Positions 33,585-43,705 are shown, counted from the stretch's first letter. The stretch: 64,000 bases of DNA from DATFQI01 sp963816955 (GCA_963816955.1 CAWFME010000005.1:1344264-1408263); one strand, 5' to 3'. The notes: generated by a model from the sequence alone, not told the origin. Program-made: numbers and translations.

Positions 33585-34786
33585 TCAGGTGAGCGAGCGC
33601 CGCCGCAGCGTCCCAGCGAGCGCGCCCGCGGCGCAGGCCGCTCCCGCGGCGGCGAACGCCGCGCCCGCGCCGTGCGCCTCGGCGAGCGCGCCGGACAGCG
33701 CCGCGCCCGGCGGCGAGCCCGGCGGCGATGCCCGTCGAGAGCCAGGTGTAGGCCTCGGTCACCGTGCCGGCGGGGGCGAGGCCCTCGACCATCGCATAGG
33801 CGGCGGCGATCGCGGGGGAGAGGGCGAGCCCGGCGAGCAGCAGCAGCGCGGCGAGCGGCAACGGGCCGAGCGGGATCGTGAGCAGCAGGTGGCCGGCGGC
33901 GAGCGCGGCGAGCAGCAGTGGTGAGGCGGCGGGTCGCGTCGTGCGCCGCGCCGGCGCGCGCGGCGGCGAGGCCGCCGAGCAGAGAGCCGAGCCCCCACAC
34001 GCCCAGCAGCAGGCCGGCGGCGCCCGCGTGACCGGCCGCTTCCGCCGCGACGGGCACGGCGATCTCGATCGAGCCGAACGTCGCGCCGAGCAGGGCGAAC
34101 ACGAGCATCAGCGTGCGCACACCGGACGAGCGAAGCGCGCCCGCGGCGCCCGTCGCGGCGGCGCCCGCCGGCCGCCACGCGCGCGAGGCCGCGTGCGCGC
34201 AGAAGGCGAGCACTCCGCCGAGCAGCAGCGCCGCACAGGTGAGCGTCGCCGCGGCGGTGCTCCACGCGCCGATCGCGCCCGCGATCACGACGGGGCCGAC
34301 GATGTAGGTCGCCTCGAGCGCCGCCGCCTCGAGCGAGAAGGCGGCGTGCATGCGGGCAGGCTCGTCGCCGAGCAGGCTCGGCCAGAGCGTGCGCAGGCAC
34401 GGCCCGAGCGGCGGGAAGGCGCCGCCGGCCAGCGCAGCGAGCGCGATGGCGGGCGCCACCGCGACGCCAGGCGGGAGCAGCGCGACGGCGACGATCGCGG
34501 CGGTCGACGCCAGCGCCGCCGGGACGAGCACCGGCGCCTGCCCGCGGCGGTCGACGAGCCGCCCGAGCAGCGGCCCGGTCACGCCGTTGGCGAGCGCGTA
34601 CGCCCCGGCCACGGCGCCGCCCGCGGCGAACGACCCGGTCAGCCCGCGCGTGTGCAGGATCAGCACCAGCCCGAGCGCCGAGGCCGGCAGCCGCCCGGCC
34701 ATCGAGGCGAGGAACAGCGGCGTGAAGCCCGGCACGCGCAGCAGGCTGCCGAGCGAGACGCGGGTCGTGGCGGGCGCGGCGGACAT
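33585..34786 (-). CDS. MFS transporter (two frame breaks)
   Basis: The start is MSAAPATTRVSLG at 34786. Twelve hydrophobic helices can be followed (for example VPGFTPLFLASMAGRLPASA, LGRLVDRRGQAPVLVPAALA and LGATFGSIEIAVPVAAEAAG). The last third jumps frame at about 33918 (where the protein continues PLLLAALAAGHLLLTIPLG) and again near 33712 (continuing AALSGALAEAHGAG). Each break is one extra base. With these repaired it is about 400 residues, the normal MFS length. It is divergent from an ArsR-type regulator, which suggests a regulated efflux pump with an unknown substrate. The disruptions match the window-wide indel pattern. Confidence 0.8.
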
Positions 34787-34858
34787 CGCCGCCAGCTTGC
34801 GGTCGCCCTGCCACCCGGGCGAGCGATTCGGCCACGCCCGAATGTCGACGATCGGCCC

Positions 34859-35824
34859 GTGATCGCATACCGCTTCGGTCCGGAGGACTTGGGGAGGGTG
34901 CGGTTCGCGATCTCGCCGCTGTTCGAGATCGCGGCCAGCCTCGACGTCCTGCGCGACCCGTCCCGCCACGCGATGCACGCGCCGTGGGTCGCGACGGCGC
35001 GCGAGCGGCTGGCGGGCCTCGACCTCGCGCTGCTCGAGGCCGTCGTGCCGCCGGCGGGCTACCGGCCGGACTTCGTGCACCCGCCGCCCGAGCGGCCGCG
35101 GGCGCGCTTCGCCTCCGAGCTCGCCCGCGTGCGCGCGACCCCGCCCGAGCAGGTCGCCCGCGACCTCGAGTGGGCCTACGGGAGCGCGCCGCCGCTCGCG
35201 GCGCGCGTGCTGCTCGACGACCCTCCGCGCGGCATGGCGCAGCTCACGGAGCTGATGACCGCGTACTGGCGGCGCGTGATCGAGCCGCACTGGCCGGCGA
35301 TCCGCGCCACGCTCGAGGCCGACATCGCCCACCGCGCCGCCCGGCTCGCCGCGGGCGGCCCGCTCGCCGCCTTCGCCGACCTGCACGAGGAGGTCGCCTG
35401 GCGGGACGGCGCGCTCGTCGTCGACCGCCCGTACGACTCGACCGTCGAGCTGGCCGGCCGCGGCCTGCTGCTCGTCCCCGTCGCCTTCGCCTGGCCCCAG
35501 CTGTGGGCGATGATCGACCCGCCGTGGCAGCCCGCCGTCGTCTACGCCCCGCGCGGCGTCGCCGCATTGTGGGAGCCGGCGGAGCACGCGCCGGACGCGC
35601 TCGCCGACCTGCTCGGCCGCCGCCGCGCCGCGCTGCTCGCCGGACTCCCCGCGACCACCCAAGAGCTCGCCCGCGCCCACGCAGCGAGCGCCGCCGGCGT
35701 CTCCGAGCACCTCTCCGTCCTGCGCCGCGCCGGCCTCGTCACGGGCCGGCGCGAGGGCCGCTCCGTCCGCTACGCGCGCACCCCCGCAGGCGACGCGCTC
35801 GTCGCCGCCGCGGGCGACCGATGA
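34859..35824 (+). CDS. DUF5937 / ArsR-type winged-helix regulator
   Basis: This encodes 321 residues from GTG 34859 (VIAYRFGPEDLGRVRFAISP). The first 240 residues match the DUF5937 type of effector domain (FEIAASLDVLRDPSRHAMHA, MTAYWRRVIEPHWPAIRATL). The C-terminus is an ArsR-like winged helix (TTQELARAHAASAAGVSEHL, VLRRAGLVTGRREGRSVRYA). Such proteins often repress a neighbouring exporter. Here the MFS gene is divergent, with 72 bases between the start codons, so autoregulation and control of the pump are likely. Confidence 0.85.
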   Translation: MIAYRFGPEDLGRVRFAISPLFEIAASLDVLRDPSRHAMHAPWVATARERLAGLDLALLEAVVPPAGYRPDFVHPPPERPRARFASELARVRATPPEQVARDLEWAYGSAPPLAARVLLDDPPRGMAQLTELMTAYWRRVIEPHWPAIRATLEADIAHRAARLAAGGPLAAFADLHEEVAWRDGALVVDRPYDSTVELAGRGLLLVPVAFAWPQLWAMIDPPWQPAVVYAPRGVAALWEPAEHAPDALADLLGRRRAALLAGLPATTQELARAHAASAAGVSEHLSVLRRAGLVTGRREGRSVRYARTPAGDALVAAAGDR

Positions 35825-35879
35825 GTCCCGGCGCCCGCCGGCGTCTTACGGGCATCACCCCAACCCCCAGGAGGCCGTC

Positions 35880-36353
35880 ATGCCGAAGGCGATCACCCCG
35901 TTCCTCTGGTTCGACAAGCAGGCCGAGGAGGCCGCGGAGTACTACTGCTCGATCTTCCCCGACTCGCGCATCGTCGATGTGCTGCGCACGCCCGGGACGG
36001 AGACCCTGCTGACCGTCGACTTCGAGCTGCAGGGCCAGCGTTTCACCGCGCTCAACGGCGGGCCGGAGTTCGACTTCACCGAGGCCGTCTCGTTCATGGT
36101 CACCTGCGCCGACCAGGCCGAGCTCGACCACTACTGGGAGCGCCTCACGGACGGCGGCGAGGAGGGCCCGTGCGGCTGGTGCAAGGACCGCTACGGGCTC
36201 TCGTGGCAGGTCGTGCCGGCCGGCATGGACGACCTGTTCCGCGACGAGGACCGCGAGCGCGCCCGCCGTGCGATCGAGGCGATGTACGGCATGCACAAGC
36301 TCGACATCGCGGCACTGCGCGCCGCGGCCGACGGCGTGGCGGCTCAGGCCTAG
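35880..36353 (+). CDS. PhnB-like VOC protein
   Basis: This 157-residue protein belongs to the PhnB-like branch of the VOC superfamily (3-demethylubiquinone methyltransferase-like annotation). Signatures are PFLWFDKQAEEAAEYYCSIF, TVDFELQGQRFTALNGGPEF, TEAVSFMVTCADQAELDHYW and DRYGLSWQVVPAGMDDLF. No true methyltransferase fold is present, so the ubiquinone name found in databases is misleading. The function is unknown. Its start is preceded by the purine-rich aggaggccgtc. It overlaps the convergent peptidase stop by four bases. Confidence 0.88.
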   Translation: MPKAITPFLWFDKQAEEAAEYYCSIFPDSRIVDVLRTPGTETLLTVDFELQGQRFTALNGGPEFDFTEAVSFMVTCADQAELDHYWERLTDGGEEGPCGWCKDRYGLSWQVVPAGMDDLFRDEDRERARRAIEAMYGMHKLDIAALRAAADGVAAQA

Positions 36354-38172
36354 AGCCGCCCCGCCTCCTTCGCCGCGTTCTCGGCGGCCTCGAGCTGGCG
36401 GTCCACGATCGCCAGCCCGAGGTCCCAGAACCCCGGGTCGGCGAGGTCGACGCCGACGATCTTGCCGAGCTCCTCCGGGCGAGCGGAGCCGCCCGCCGCG
36501 AGCAGCTCGAGGTAGGCGGGCACGAACGCGTCGCCCTCCTCCTCGTAGCGGCCGTAGACCGCGAGCGCGAGCAGCTGCCCGTAGGCGTAGGCGTAGACGT
36601 AGCCGGGCGAGCCGATGAAGTGCGGGATGTAGGACCACCAGGAGCGGTAGCCCTCCGTGAGCTCGACCGCGTCGCCGAGCAGCTCGGACTGGGAGTCGAT
36701 CCACAGCTCGCCGAAGCGGTCGACCGACAGCTCGCCCGCCTCGCGGCGCTCCGTGTGCACGAGGTGCTCGAAGCGGTTCATCGCGACCTGCCGGAACACG
36801 GTGGCGACCGCGCCGTCGACGGCCTCGGTCAGCAGCGACAGGCGCGAGTCGGGCGTGTCGGCCAGCTCCAGCAGGCGCCCGAAGACGATCTGCTCGCCGA
36901 ACACGCTCGCGGTCTCGGCGAGCGTGAGCGGCGTGCTCATGTGGAAGACGCCCTGGCGGCCGCCGAGCGCGGCGTGGACGCCGTGGCCCGAGCTCGTGCG
37001 CGAGCGTCATCACGTCGCGGCGCTTGTACGTGTAGTTGAGCATCACGTACGGGTGCGCCGACGGCACCGTGTAGGCGCAGAACGCCCCGCCGCGCTTGTT
37101 CGGGCGCACCGGCGCGTCGATCCAGCGCTCGTCGAAGAAGCGCCGCGCGAGGTCGCCGAGCTCGCCCGAGAAGGAGCCGTAGGAGTCGAGCACGAGGTCG
37201 CGCGCCTCGCTCCAGCCGACGTGCTCGTCGTCGTCGGAGACGGGCGCGAGCCGGTCGTAGTCGGCGAGCTTGTCGATCCCGAGCAGCCGCGCCTTCAGCC
37301 GGTACCAGCGGCGCGGCACCTCGTAGCGCGCGCGGACGGCCTCGATCAGCGCCTGCACGGACTCGTCGGAGGCCTCGTTGGCGAGGTTGCGGCTGGAGAG
37401 CCAGTTCGGGAACTTGCGCAGGCGGTCCTCGACCATCTTGTCCGCCAGCAGCGTGTTGAACGCGAACGCGCGCGTGCGCAGGCCGGGTGACAGCGCGTGC
37501 GTGACCCGCTTCGCGGTGTCGCGCCGCAGCTCGCGGTCGGGCGAGAACAGCCGCGCCATCGCGACCTCGAGCGAGACGGGCTCGGTCGCGTCGGGCAGCT
37601 CGACGGTGATCGCCGACGCCTGCTCCTCGAACAGCCGCGTCCAGGCCGAGCGGCCGGTGAGCGCGCGCTCGCTGAAGATCCGCTCCTCGGGCTCGGAGAG
37701 CAGGTGCGGGCGGTAGCGGCGGGCGGCGCGCAGGTGGTGGCGCGCGAAGTCCAGGCCGTCGGTGGCCAGCAGCTCGTCGGCGCGGGCGTCGTCGAGCGCG
37801 GCCCACTCGAGCTCGAAGAACAGCAGCGCGGTCTCGATCGCGGTCGCCTTCTCCTGCATGCGCTGCAGCAGGGCGCCGCGCGCGGGGTCGGCGGTGTTGC
37901 CGGAGAAGTTCAGGATCGCGTAGGAGCCGGCGCGGCCCGCGAGCTCTTGGAGCTCGCTCGAGCTCGTGCATCAGCTTGACGAGGCCCGGCCCGTCGAGCT
38001 GGTCGACCTTGCCGGCGTGCTCGGCCGCGATCGAGTCGGCGATGTCCTGGGCGCGGGCGAGCATGGCGTCGACGGCCGCGCCGGGATCGCCATCCCCGTC
38101 GTCGAGCAGCGGGCGCAGGTCCCAGGCGACGGCGTCGAGCTCTGGATCGGTGGTGGCATCGGGAGCGCTCAT
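36350..38172 (-). CDS. M3 family oligoendopeptidase (PepF-like), two frame breaks
   Basis: The protein starts MSAPDATTDPELDAVAWDLR at 38172. The zinc site is HELGHGVHAALGG, followed by FHMSTPLTLAETASVFGEQ, which supplies the third ligand. One break occurs at 37946-37951, after which the protein continues LAGRAGSYAILNFSGNT. A second falls exactly within the HELGH codons at 36983-36989, where an extra G makes HELGPRR. Repaired, the enzyme has about 607 residues, normal for M3B oligoendopeptidase F, a cytoplasmic enzyme cutting peptides of about 6-20 residues. The frame upstream is continuous with the TetR gene (see that entry). Confidence 0.85.
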
Positions 38173-38192
38173 GCCCCCAGGGTACGGAGCGC

Positions 38193-38796
38193 TCAGCTGC
38201 GGAAGCGGGCCCGACGGCCCGCCGGCGCGCATGCCGTCGAGCACGATCGACAGGTGGCGGCGCCAAGCGTCCGGGCAGCGGTGCTCCTTCTTGGTCGCGC
38301 TGCCGATCCCGCACATCACCATCGGGATGTCGTCGACGATCAGGTCATCGCGCAGCACGCCGGCCGCCTGGGCGCGGGAGATGAGCCGCGACATCGTCTC
38401 GGTCAGCCCCTCGACGGTCGGCATGACGGACTCGGTCGCCCCCGGGATGCTCGCGAACACCTCGCTGAGCGCGCGGTCGCCCGCCATCGTCTCGGCGCCG
38501 CTCCGGAGCACGGAGGCGAAGGCCTCCCACGGGTCCTCGACCTCCAGGGCCGCCTCGGCGGTCGCGGCGATCGTCTCGAAGGCCGCGACCATCAGCGCCT
38601 CGATCAGCGCCTCCTTGGTCGGGAAGTGGCGGTAGACCGTGCCGACCCCGACGCCGGCCCGGCGTGCCACGTCGTCCATCTGCGCGTCGCGGCCCTGCTC
38701 GGAGAACACCGCGCGCGCCGCGGCCAGGACCTTCTCCCGGTTGCGACGGGCATCCGCGCGCAGCGGCCGCTCGCCCGGGGCGAGGAGATGTGACAT
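38193..38796 (-). CDS. TetR family transcriptional regulator
   Basis: The start is MSHLLAPGERPLRADARRNR at 38796. A TetR helix-turn-helix follows (AARAVFSEQGRDAQMDDVAR, AGVGVGTVYRHFPTKEALIE), then a helical ligand domain of about 130 residues. As given, the frame runs without a stop into the peptidase gene. Removing one base near 38201-38214 gives the ending RFRS and a stop at 38193-38195, just upstream of the peptidase start, so the apparent fusion is probably an indel artefact. It is divergent from an MFS efflux gene whose promoter carries two matching palindromes. Confidence 0.87.
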
Positions 38797-38813
38797 GCCA
38801 GTGAATGTAGGGG

Positions 38814-38843
38814 TTGACAAGCGGAACGTCAATTCCGTATGGT
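38814..38843 (+). promoter_or_regulatory. Promoter of the MFS efflux gene
   Basis: TTGACA at 38814-38819 and TATGGT at 38838-38843, spaced 18 bases, form a sigma-70-like promoter. The spacer is almost exactly operator site 1, so a bound repressor would block RNA polymerase. Confidence 0.7.
38822..38837. promoter_or_regulatory. TetR operator site 1
   Basis: CGGAACGTCAATTCCG, a palindrome with 5-bp outer arms, lies between the -35 and -10 boxes. It shares the pattern CGGAAC-TCA-TTCCG with site 2, 34 bases downstream centre to centre. Confidence 0.65.
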
Positions 38844-38855
38844 CGTAACCAGAAG

Positions 38856-38871
38856 CGGAACTCCAGTTCCG
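38856..38871. promoter_or_regulatory. TetR operator site 2
   Basis: CGGAACTCCAGTTCCG has perfect 7-bp arms around CC. It lies 30 bases before the MFS start codon and downstream of the -10 box. It is the better-conserved of the two palindromes. Confidence 0.65.
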
Positions 38872-38901
38872 AAACAGACTTGAAAACGGGAGATCCACGT
38901 C

Positions 38902-40366
38902 TTGAGCCCCACCGTCGCACCGGATCGGAAATACCTGGCACTGGCGCTGCTCGCGCTCGCGCAGTTCGTCGTCGTGCTGGACGCGTCGATCGTCAACGTC
39001 GCGCTGCCGTCGATCGGCAGCGACCTGCAGTTCTCCCAGGAGAACCTGTCCTGGGTCGTCAACGCCTACACCCTCACCTTCGGCGGCTTCCTGCTGCTGG
39101 GCGGCCGCATGGCCGACCTGCTGGGCCGCCGCCGCCTGTTCATGGGCGGCATCGTCCTGTTCGGCATCGCCTCGCTGCTCGGCGGCTTCGCGCGAGAGCG
39201 AGGGGCAGCTGATCGCCGCCCGCGCCCTCCAGGGCCTCGGCGCCGCGCTGCTCTCGCCCGCCGCGCTGTCGCTCGTGACCGTGATCTTCAAGGAGGGCGC
39301 GGAGCGCAACAAGGCGCTCGGCGTCTGGGGCGCCGTGGCCGGCTCCGGCGGCGCCGTCGGCGTGCTGCTCGGCGGCATGCTGACCGAGTGGGCCGGCTGG
39401 GAGTGGGTCCTGTTCGTCAACGTCCCGATCGCCGTGGTCGGCGCGATGCTGGCCCCGCGCCTGCTGCCCGAGAGCCGCAACGAGGGCGCGCGACACTTCG
39501 ACGTCGCCGGCGCCGTCTCGGTGACGGCCGGCCTGTCGCTGCTGGTCTACTCGCTGGTCGACGCTCCGAACGCCGGCTGGGGCTCGACGCGGACGATCGG
39601 GCTGATCGCACTGTCGCTCGCGCTGATCGGGGCCTTCGTGGCGATCGAGCGCAACAGCCGGGCGCCGCTGGTCCCGTTCCCGGGCATCTTCCGGCACCGG
39701 ACGATCACCGGCATCAACCTGACGGCGCTGTTCATCGCGGCGTCGCTGTTCTCGATGTTCTTCTTCATCTCGCTCTACATGCAGCAGGTGCTCGGCTACG
39801 ACGCGCTCAAGGCCGGGCTGTCCTACCTGCCGCTGGCGGGCGGGATCATCGTCTCGGCCGGCCTGGCGTCCGGGCTGACGACCCGCTTCGGCTTCAAGCC
39901 GGTGCTGATCGCCGGCCTGCTGCTGACCGCGGGCGGCCTGGCCTGGTTCTCCCAGGTCTCGCCGAACGGCGGCTACGTCTCCGACATCCTGTTCCCGTCG
40001 CTGCTGGCCGCGCTCGGCCTCGGCTTCGCGTTCGTGCCGATGACGATCGCCGCGGTGACGGGCGTGGAGAACCACGAGGCCGGGCTCGCGTCGGGCCTGA
40101 TCAACACGTCCCAGCAGGTCGGCGGCGCGCTCGGCTTGGCGATCCTCGCCTCGCTCGCCAACAGCCGCACCGGCGACGTCGCCGCCGGCGGCGACCCGAT
40201 GCCGGTCGCCCTGACCGAGGGCTTCCAGCGCGCGTTCACGGTCGGCGCCGGCTTCGCGGTCCTCGGCGCGCTGCTCGCGATGGTGCTGATCTCCGGCCAC
40301 GCCAGCCGCAAGCACCAGGAGGCTGCGCAGCGCGGCGAGGTCGAGCCCGTCCCCGTCGCGGCTTAG
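38902..40366 (+). CDS. MFS drug efflux transporter (DHA2/EmrB-QacA type), one frame break
   Basis: The start is a TTG at 38902, eight bases after gggag (MSPTVAPDRKYLALALLALA). Motif A (GGRMADLLGRRRLFMGGIVL) and motif C (AVAGSGGAVGVLLGGMLTEW) are those of 14-helix drug:H+ antiporters. A single extra base at 39191-39200 shifts the frame after GGFAR; the protein continues SEGQLIAARALQGLGAALLS. Repaired, it has about 487 residues, the normal length. Efflux of toxic compounds under the divergent TetR repressor is the likely role. It overlaps the convergent P450 stop by four bases. Confidence 0.88.
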
Positions 40367-41466
40367 AAGATCACCCGGAGCTCCGGGGGCTTGCGGAACA
40401 CGAGCCCCCGGACCTCCGGCGGCCGCGCCGGGTCCAGACGCAGCCGCGGCAGGCGCTCGAGCAGCAGCTCGAGCGCCGTGTGCGCCTCCAGCCGCGCGAG
40501 GTGCATCCCGACGCACACGTGCGGCCCGGCCGCGAACGCGAGGTGGCGCCGCGCGTTCGCGCGCGCGGGGTCGAAGCGATCGGGCTCCGGGAACGTCGCC
40601 GGGTCGCGGTTGGCGGCGGTGATCGAGATCCGCACGAGGTCGCCCGCCGCGATCTCCGCGCCGCCGAGCACGACGTCCGCCGTCGCGTAACGGTCGACGG
40701 CCGCCGCCGCGGGCTCGAGCCGCAGCGACTCCTCGACGACGTCCTCGAGCGACGCGCCGCCGGCCCCGTGGGTCAGGAGGTGCACGATCGCGTTGGCGAT
40801 CATCCCCTCGGTCGTCTCGATGCCGCCGAACAGCATCACCGCCGCGTTGGAGACGTATTCCGCCTCGGCGAGCCCGCCAGGGGCGTCGAGCCGCAGCGCG
40901 TCGGCGAGCGCGCGCATCGCCTCCGCCGCCTCCGGCCGCGCCGGCCGCCCGGCGCTGAGGTCGCTGACCGCGCCGACGATCGCGTCGTAGTGGCCGAGCA
41001 CCGCATCCACGTCGGCGTGCGAGAGCCCGAGCGCCCGCGTCACCACCGCCGCGGCCAGTGGCCCCGCGAAGCCGCGGCGCAGCTCGCCCTCCCCGGCGGG
41101 CTCGAGCGCGTCGAGCAGCAGGGCCGTCTCCTCGCGCACCGCGTCCGCCAGCCGCTCGCGCACGGCGCCGAGCCTCAGCGGCGCCACGAACGGGGCTCGA
41201 TGGCGGTCGTGCTCGGCCCCGTCGAGCGAGAGCATGCTCGGCCCGACGACCTGCGCCGTGGTGAAGCGCGGGTCCTGGACCGTGAACGCCCCGGCGTCGC
41301 GCATCGCGGCGAGCGCCACGTCGCGCCGAGTGACCAGCCAGCCGCCGATCGCCGGCAGCCAGGACACCGGCTCGTTCTCACGCAGACGCGCCAGCAGCGC
41401 GTACGGAGCGCCCTCGAGCTCCTCGATCGTCGCCGCCGCGCCGAGCGGGAAGCGCTCCGGCCGCAT
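40363..41466 (-). CDS. Cytochrome P450
   Basis: This 367-residue soluble bacterial P450 has the I-helix acid-alcohol pair in MLFGGIETTEGM near residue 215, the K-helix ExxR in EESLRLEP, and the haem loop FAAGPHVCVGMHLAR, with the cysteine ligand near residue 318. It is shorter than the usual 400 residues because the N-terminus is compact. No ferredoxin or reductase gene is next to it, so redox partners must come from elsewhere. The substrate is unknown. It is convergent with the efflux pump, so a shared detoxification role is possible but unproven. Confidence 0.92.
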   Translation of the reverse strand: MRPERFPLGAAATIEELEGAPYALLARLRENEPVSWLPAIGGWLVTRRDVALAAMRDAGAFTVQDPRFTTAQVVGPSMLSLDGAEHDRHRAPFVAPLRLGAVRERLADAVREETALLLDALEPAGEGELRRGFAGPLAAAVVTRALGLSHADVDAVLGHYDAIVGAVSDLSAGRPARPEAAEAMRALADALRLDAPGGLAEAEYVSNAAVMLFGGIETTEGMIANAIVHLLTHGAGGASLEDVVEESLRLEPAAAAVDRYATADVVLGGAEIAAGDLVRISITAANRDPATFPEPDRFDPARANARRHLAFAAGPHVCVGMHLARLEAHTALELLLERLPRLRLDPARPPEVRGLVFRKPPELRVIF

Positions 41467-41540
41467 CGGTCGCCAGCATGACAGCTGCCCTTGGAGGTAT
41501 CGTGGGGCTTGTGAGTATCCGCACAGGAGGGGAGCAGGTA

Positions 41541-41915
41541 GTGAAGGTGCGAGAGGCCATGTCCGAGCACGTGTTCACGATCACGCCCGGCCGCACGCTG
41601 CGCGAGGCCGCCGTGTTCATGGTCGAGCACAACGTCGGCGCCGCGGTGATCGTCGACCCCGAGGAGCCGGGCCCGGGCATCGTCACCGAGCGCGACGTCG
41701 TGCGGTCCCTCGGCGAGGGCCAGGACCCTGACACCGAGACGATCGGCAACCACCTGACCTCGCGCGCCACGTTCGCGGACGCCGACTGGTCGCTGGAAGA
41801 GGCCGCCGACGCGATGGCCGACGGCGGCTTCCGTCACCTCGTCGTGGTCGACGGAGGCGAGCTGGCCGGCATCATCTCGATGCGCGACATCATCGCCGTC
41901 TGGCGCCCGAAGTGA
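41541..41915 (+). CDS. CBS domain pair protein
   Basis: This protein of about 124 residues consists of two CBS domains: VREAMSEHVFTITPGRTLRE with GIVTERDVVR, then the second with ADADWSLEEAADAMADGGF, HLVVVDGGELAGIISMRDII. Such stand-alone pairs bind adenosine nucleotides and regulate partners. I chose the GTG at 41541 behind the purine-rich ggaggggagcag; GTG 41511 is possible. Its 3' end overlaps the convergent DoxX gene by 26 bases. Confidence 0.87.
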   Translation: MKVREAMSEHVFTITPGRTLREAAVFMVEHNVGAAVIVDPEEPGPGIVTERDVVRSLGEGQDPDTETIGNHLTSRATFADADWSLEEAADAMADGGFRHLVVVDGGELAGIISMRDIIAVWRPK

Positions 41916-42250
41916 CGCGCCAGATCCAGTAGACGATCGCTCCCTGGAGGGGCAGTCGGGCCCACAGCAGCGGCTCCGGGATGCTCCGGAAGCGCTCGTG
42001 ATCGACGGCCATGGTGACGTTGGCCGGGAAGACGGCCAGCATCGTCGCGATCAGCCACCAGCCCGCCCCGCGCCGCGTGCGGGCCGACGAGCACGCCGGC
42101 CCCGCCGGCCATCTCCGCCAGCCCGCTGAGGTAGACGAGTTCCCGATGGGCGGGAAGCGCCTCCGGCATCATCGACTCGTACGGTCGCGGCTTGATGAAG
42201 TGCAGCGCTCCCGCGACGAGGAAGAACGCACCGAGGATGCGGCTGGGCAT
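41890..42250 (-). CDS. DoxX-like membrane protein (one frame break)
   Basis: The start is MPSRILGAFFLVAGALHFIK at 42250. Four short transmembrane helices are expected, with the family pattern HFIKPRPYESMMPEALPAHR and LVYLSGLAEMAGGAGVLV. After GPHAA an extra base at about 42070-42078 shifts the frame; the protein goes on GWWLIATMLAVFPANVTMAV and ends WRVTSGARRR at the stop 41890-41892. Repaired length is about 119 residues. The family is associated with redox or thiol stress systems, but the function here is unknown. It ends inside the last codons of the CBS gene on the other strand. Confidence 0.78.
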
Positions 42251-42267
42251 GGGCGGCCCGTACCCGC

Positions 42268-43705
42268 TCAGGGGATGTACAAGCGCGCGTTGCGGTCGGC
42301 GCGGGGCCCGGCGTAGCCCTGCGGGCGGCCGCCCTGGGCGTCGAGGTAGGCCAGCTCGCGCGCCGGCCCGGCCACGCCGCGCCCGTCGTGGTCGACCATC
42401 CAGGTGTCGAGCACGACGCCCCCGCCCGCGCCCTCGCGCAGGCAGAACATCCGCGACTGCTGCGGGAAGTCGGCCAGCGACGCCGTGCTGATGCGCCAGA
42501 AGCCGCGCGGGTCGGCCACGATCTCGTTGCGGTGGCGGTGGCCGGAGATCGCCGCGACGACGCGGGCGTCGGCGCCCAGGACCGCGAGCGCGGCGGCCGC
42601 CGCCGTCGGAGCTGTCGAGCGGGTTGTGGGAGAAGACGACGACGCGCCGGTCGCCCGCCTCCGTCAGCCGGCGCTGCAGCCAGCCGACCTGCCGCGGGAG
42701 CACTTCACCGCGCGAGCCGCCCTCGCGGCGCACCGTGTCGAGCACGATCGCGCGCACGCGCGGGCCGATGTCGAACGTGTAGTCCAGCCGCCCGGCGACG
42801 GTGCGCGCGGACGGCACGGCGGCGCGCAGCCGCGCGACGGCCTGCTCGGGCCGCAGCGTCCTCCGCCGCGGGTCGGGCGTGATCTCGCGCGTGCGGCCCG
42901 GGAGCCCGGACGGGTCGGCGAGCAGCGCGGCGACGGCGGCCGGCGCGGACGCCTCGTCGGCGGGCGGGCGCACGTCGCGGTCGAGGTCGGTCAGCATCCG
43001 CGAGCCGGTCGCGAGCGCCTCGATCGCCGGCGTGCTCGGCACCTCGCCCTGGACGAGCGCGTCGTGGTTGCCGAGCGCGGGGTACCAGGGCGCGTCGAGG
43101 CCGGTGGCGGTGAACGGTCGCTGCGCCGCGCCGGTCAGGCCCGGGTGGCGCGGGGCGTCGTTGTCGGGCCGGTAGTAGTACGGATCGGGGTTGTCGCCCT
43201 GCTGGACACCCTCGTAGCGGCGGGCGCCGCTGGAGGGGTCGGCGCGGCCGCCGTCGAGCACGGAGATCGCCAGGTCGAGCTCGTTGGCCTGAGCGTTGTC
43301 GGCGAGGTCGCCCGTGACGGCCACGGCCTGCGGGCGCTCCGCGTCGAGCGCGCGCACGGCCGCGTCGAGCACCTGCGCGGTCTCGGCCTCCTGCGGGCGG
43401 AAGGCGGGCTCGAACGGCGTGCCGAGGCGGTCCAGGAACGGCACGCGCGCCGGCGACTCCTCGTCGCGGACGTGGGCGTCGGAGATCTGGCCGAAGCGCG
43501 CGATCTCGCGGCCGGGCCGGCCGCCGCCGAGGTCGCGGCGCTCCGCGAGCGGCATCGCCGGGCCGCGCTCGAGGAACCCGTCGCCGTCGGGGTCGACGAG
43601 CGTGCCGCGCAGCGTCGACCCCGCGGCGGGCGCGGCGGGCTCGCCGTCGCCGCAGCCCGCCAGCAGCGCGAGCGCGACGAGGACCGGGATCCCGGCGCGC
43701 ATCAT
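42268..43705 (-). CDS. Calcineurin-like metallophosphoesterase lipoprotein (one frame break)
   Basis: A lipoprotein signal opens the protein (MRAGIPVLVALALLAGCGDG). The phosphoesterase motifs are IARFGQISDAHVRD, QAVAVTGDLADN, YPALGNHDAL, VVVFSHNPLDSS and, after the frame break, AAISGHRHRNEIVADPRGFW. The break is in the GC run at 42591-42610. Repaired it has about 478 residues. It acts outside the membrane on an unknown phosphoester. The ATG overlaps the FtsX-type permease stop (ATGATG/TGA), and DoxX follows 17 bases after its stop. Confidence 0.83.

Noticed and set aside
36983..36989. Loss of the HELGH active site of the M3 peptidase as a true inactivating mutation
   Set aside because: The motif is fully present once a single extra G is removed, and many neighbouring genes show the same kind of insertion.
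36937..39480. 847-codon frame interpreted as a TetR-peptidase fusion with an extra N-terminal part
   Set aside because: The N-terminal portion is antisense to the MFS gene, and the TetR-peptidase continuity is best explained by one extra base.
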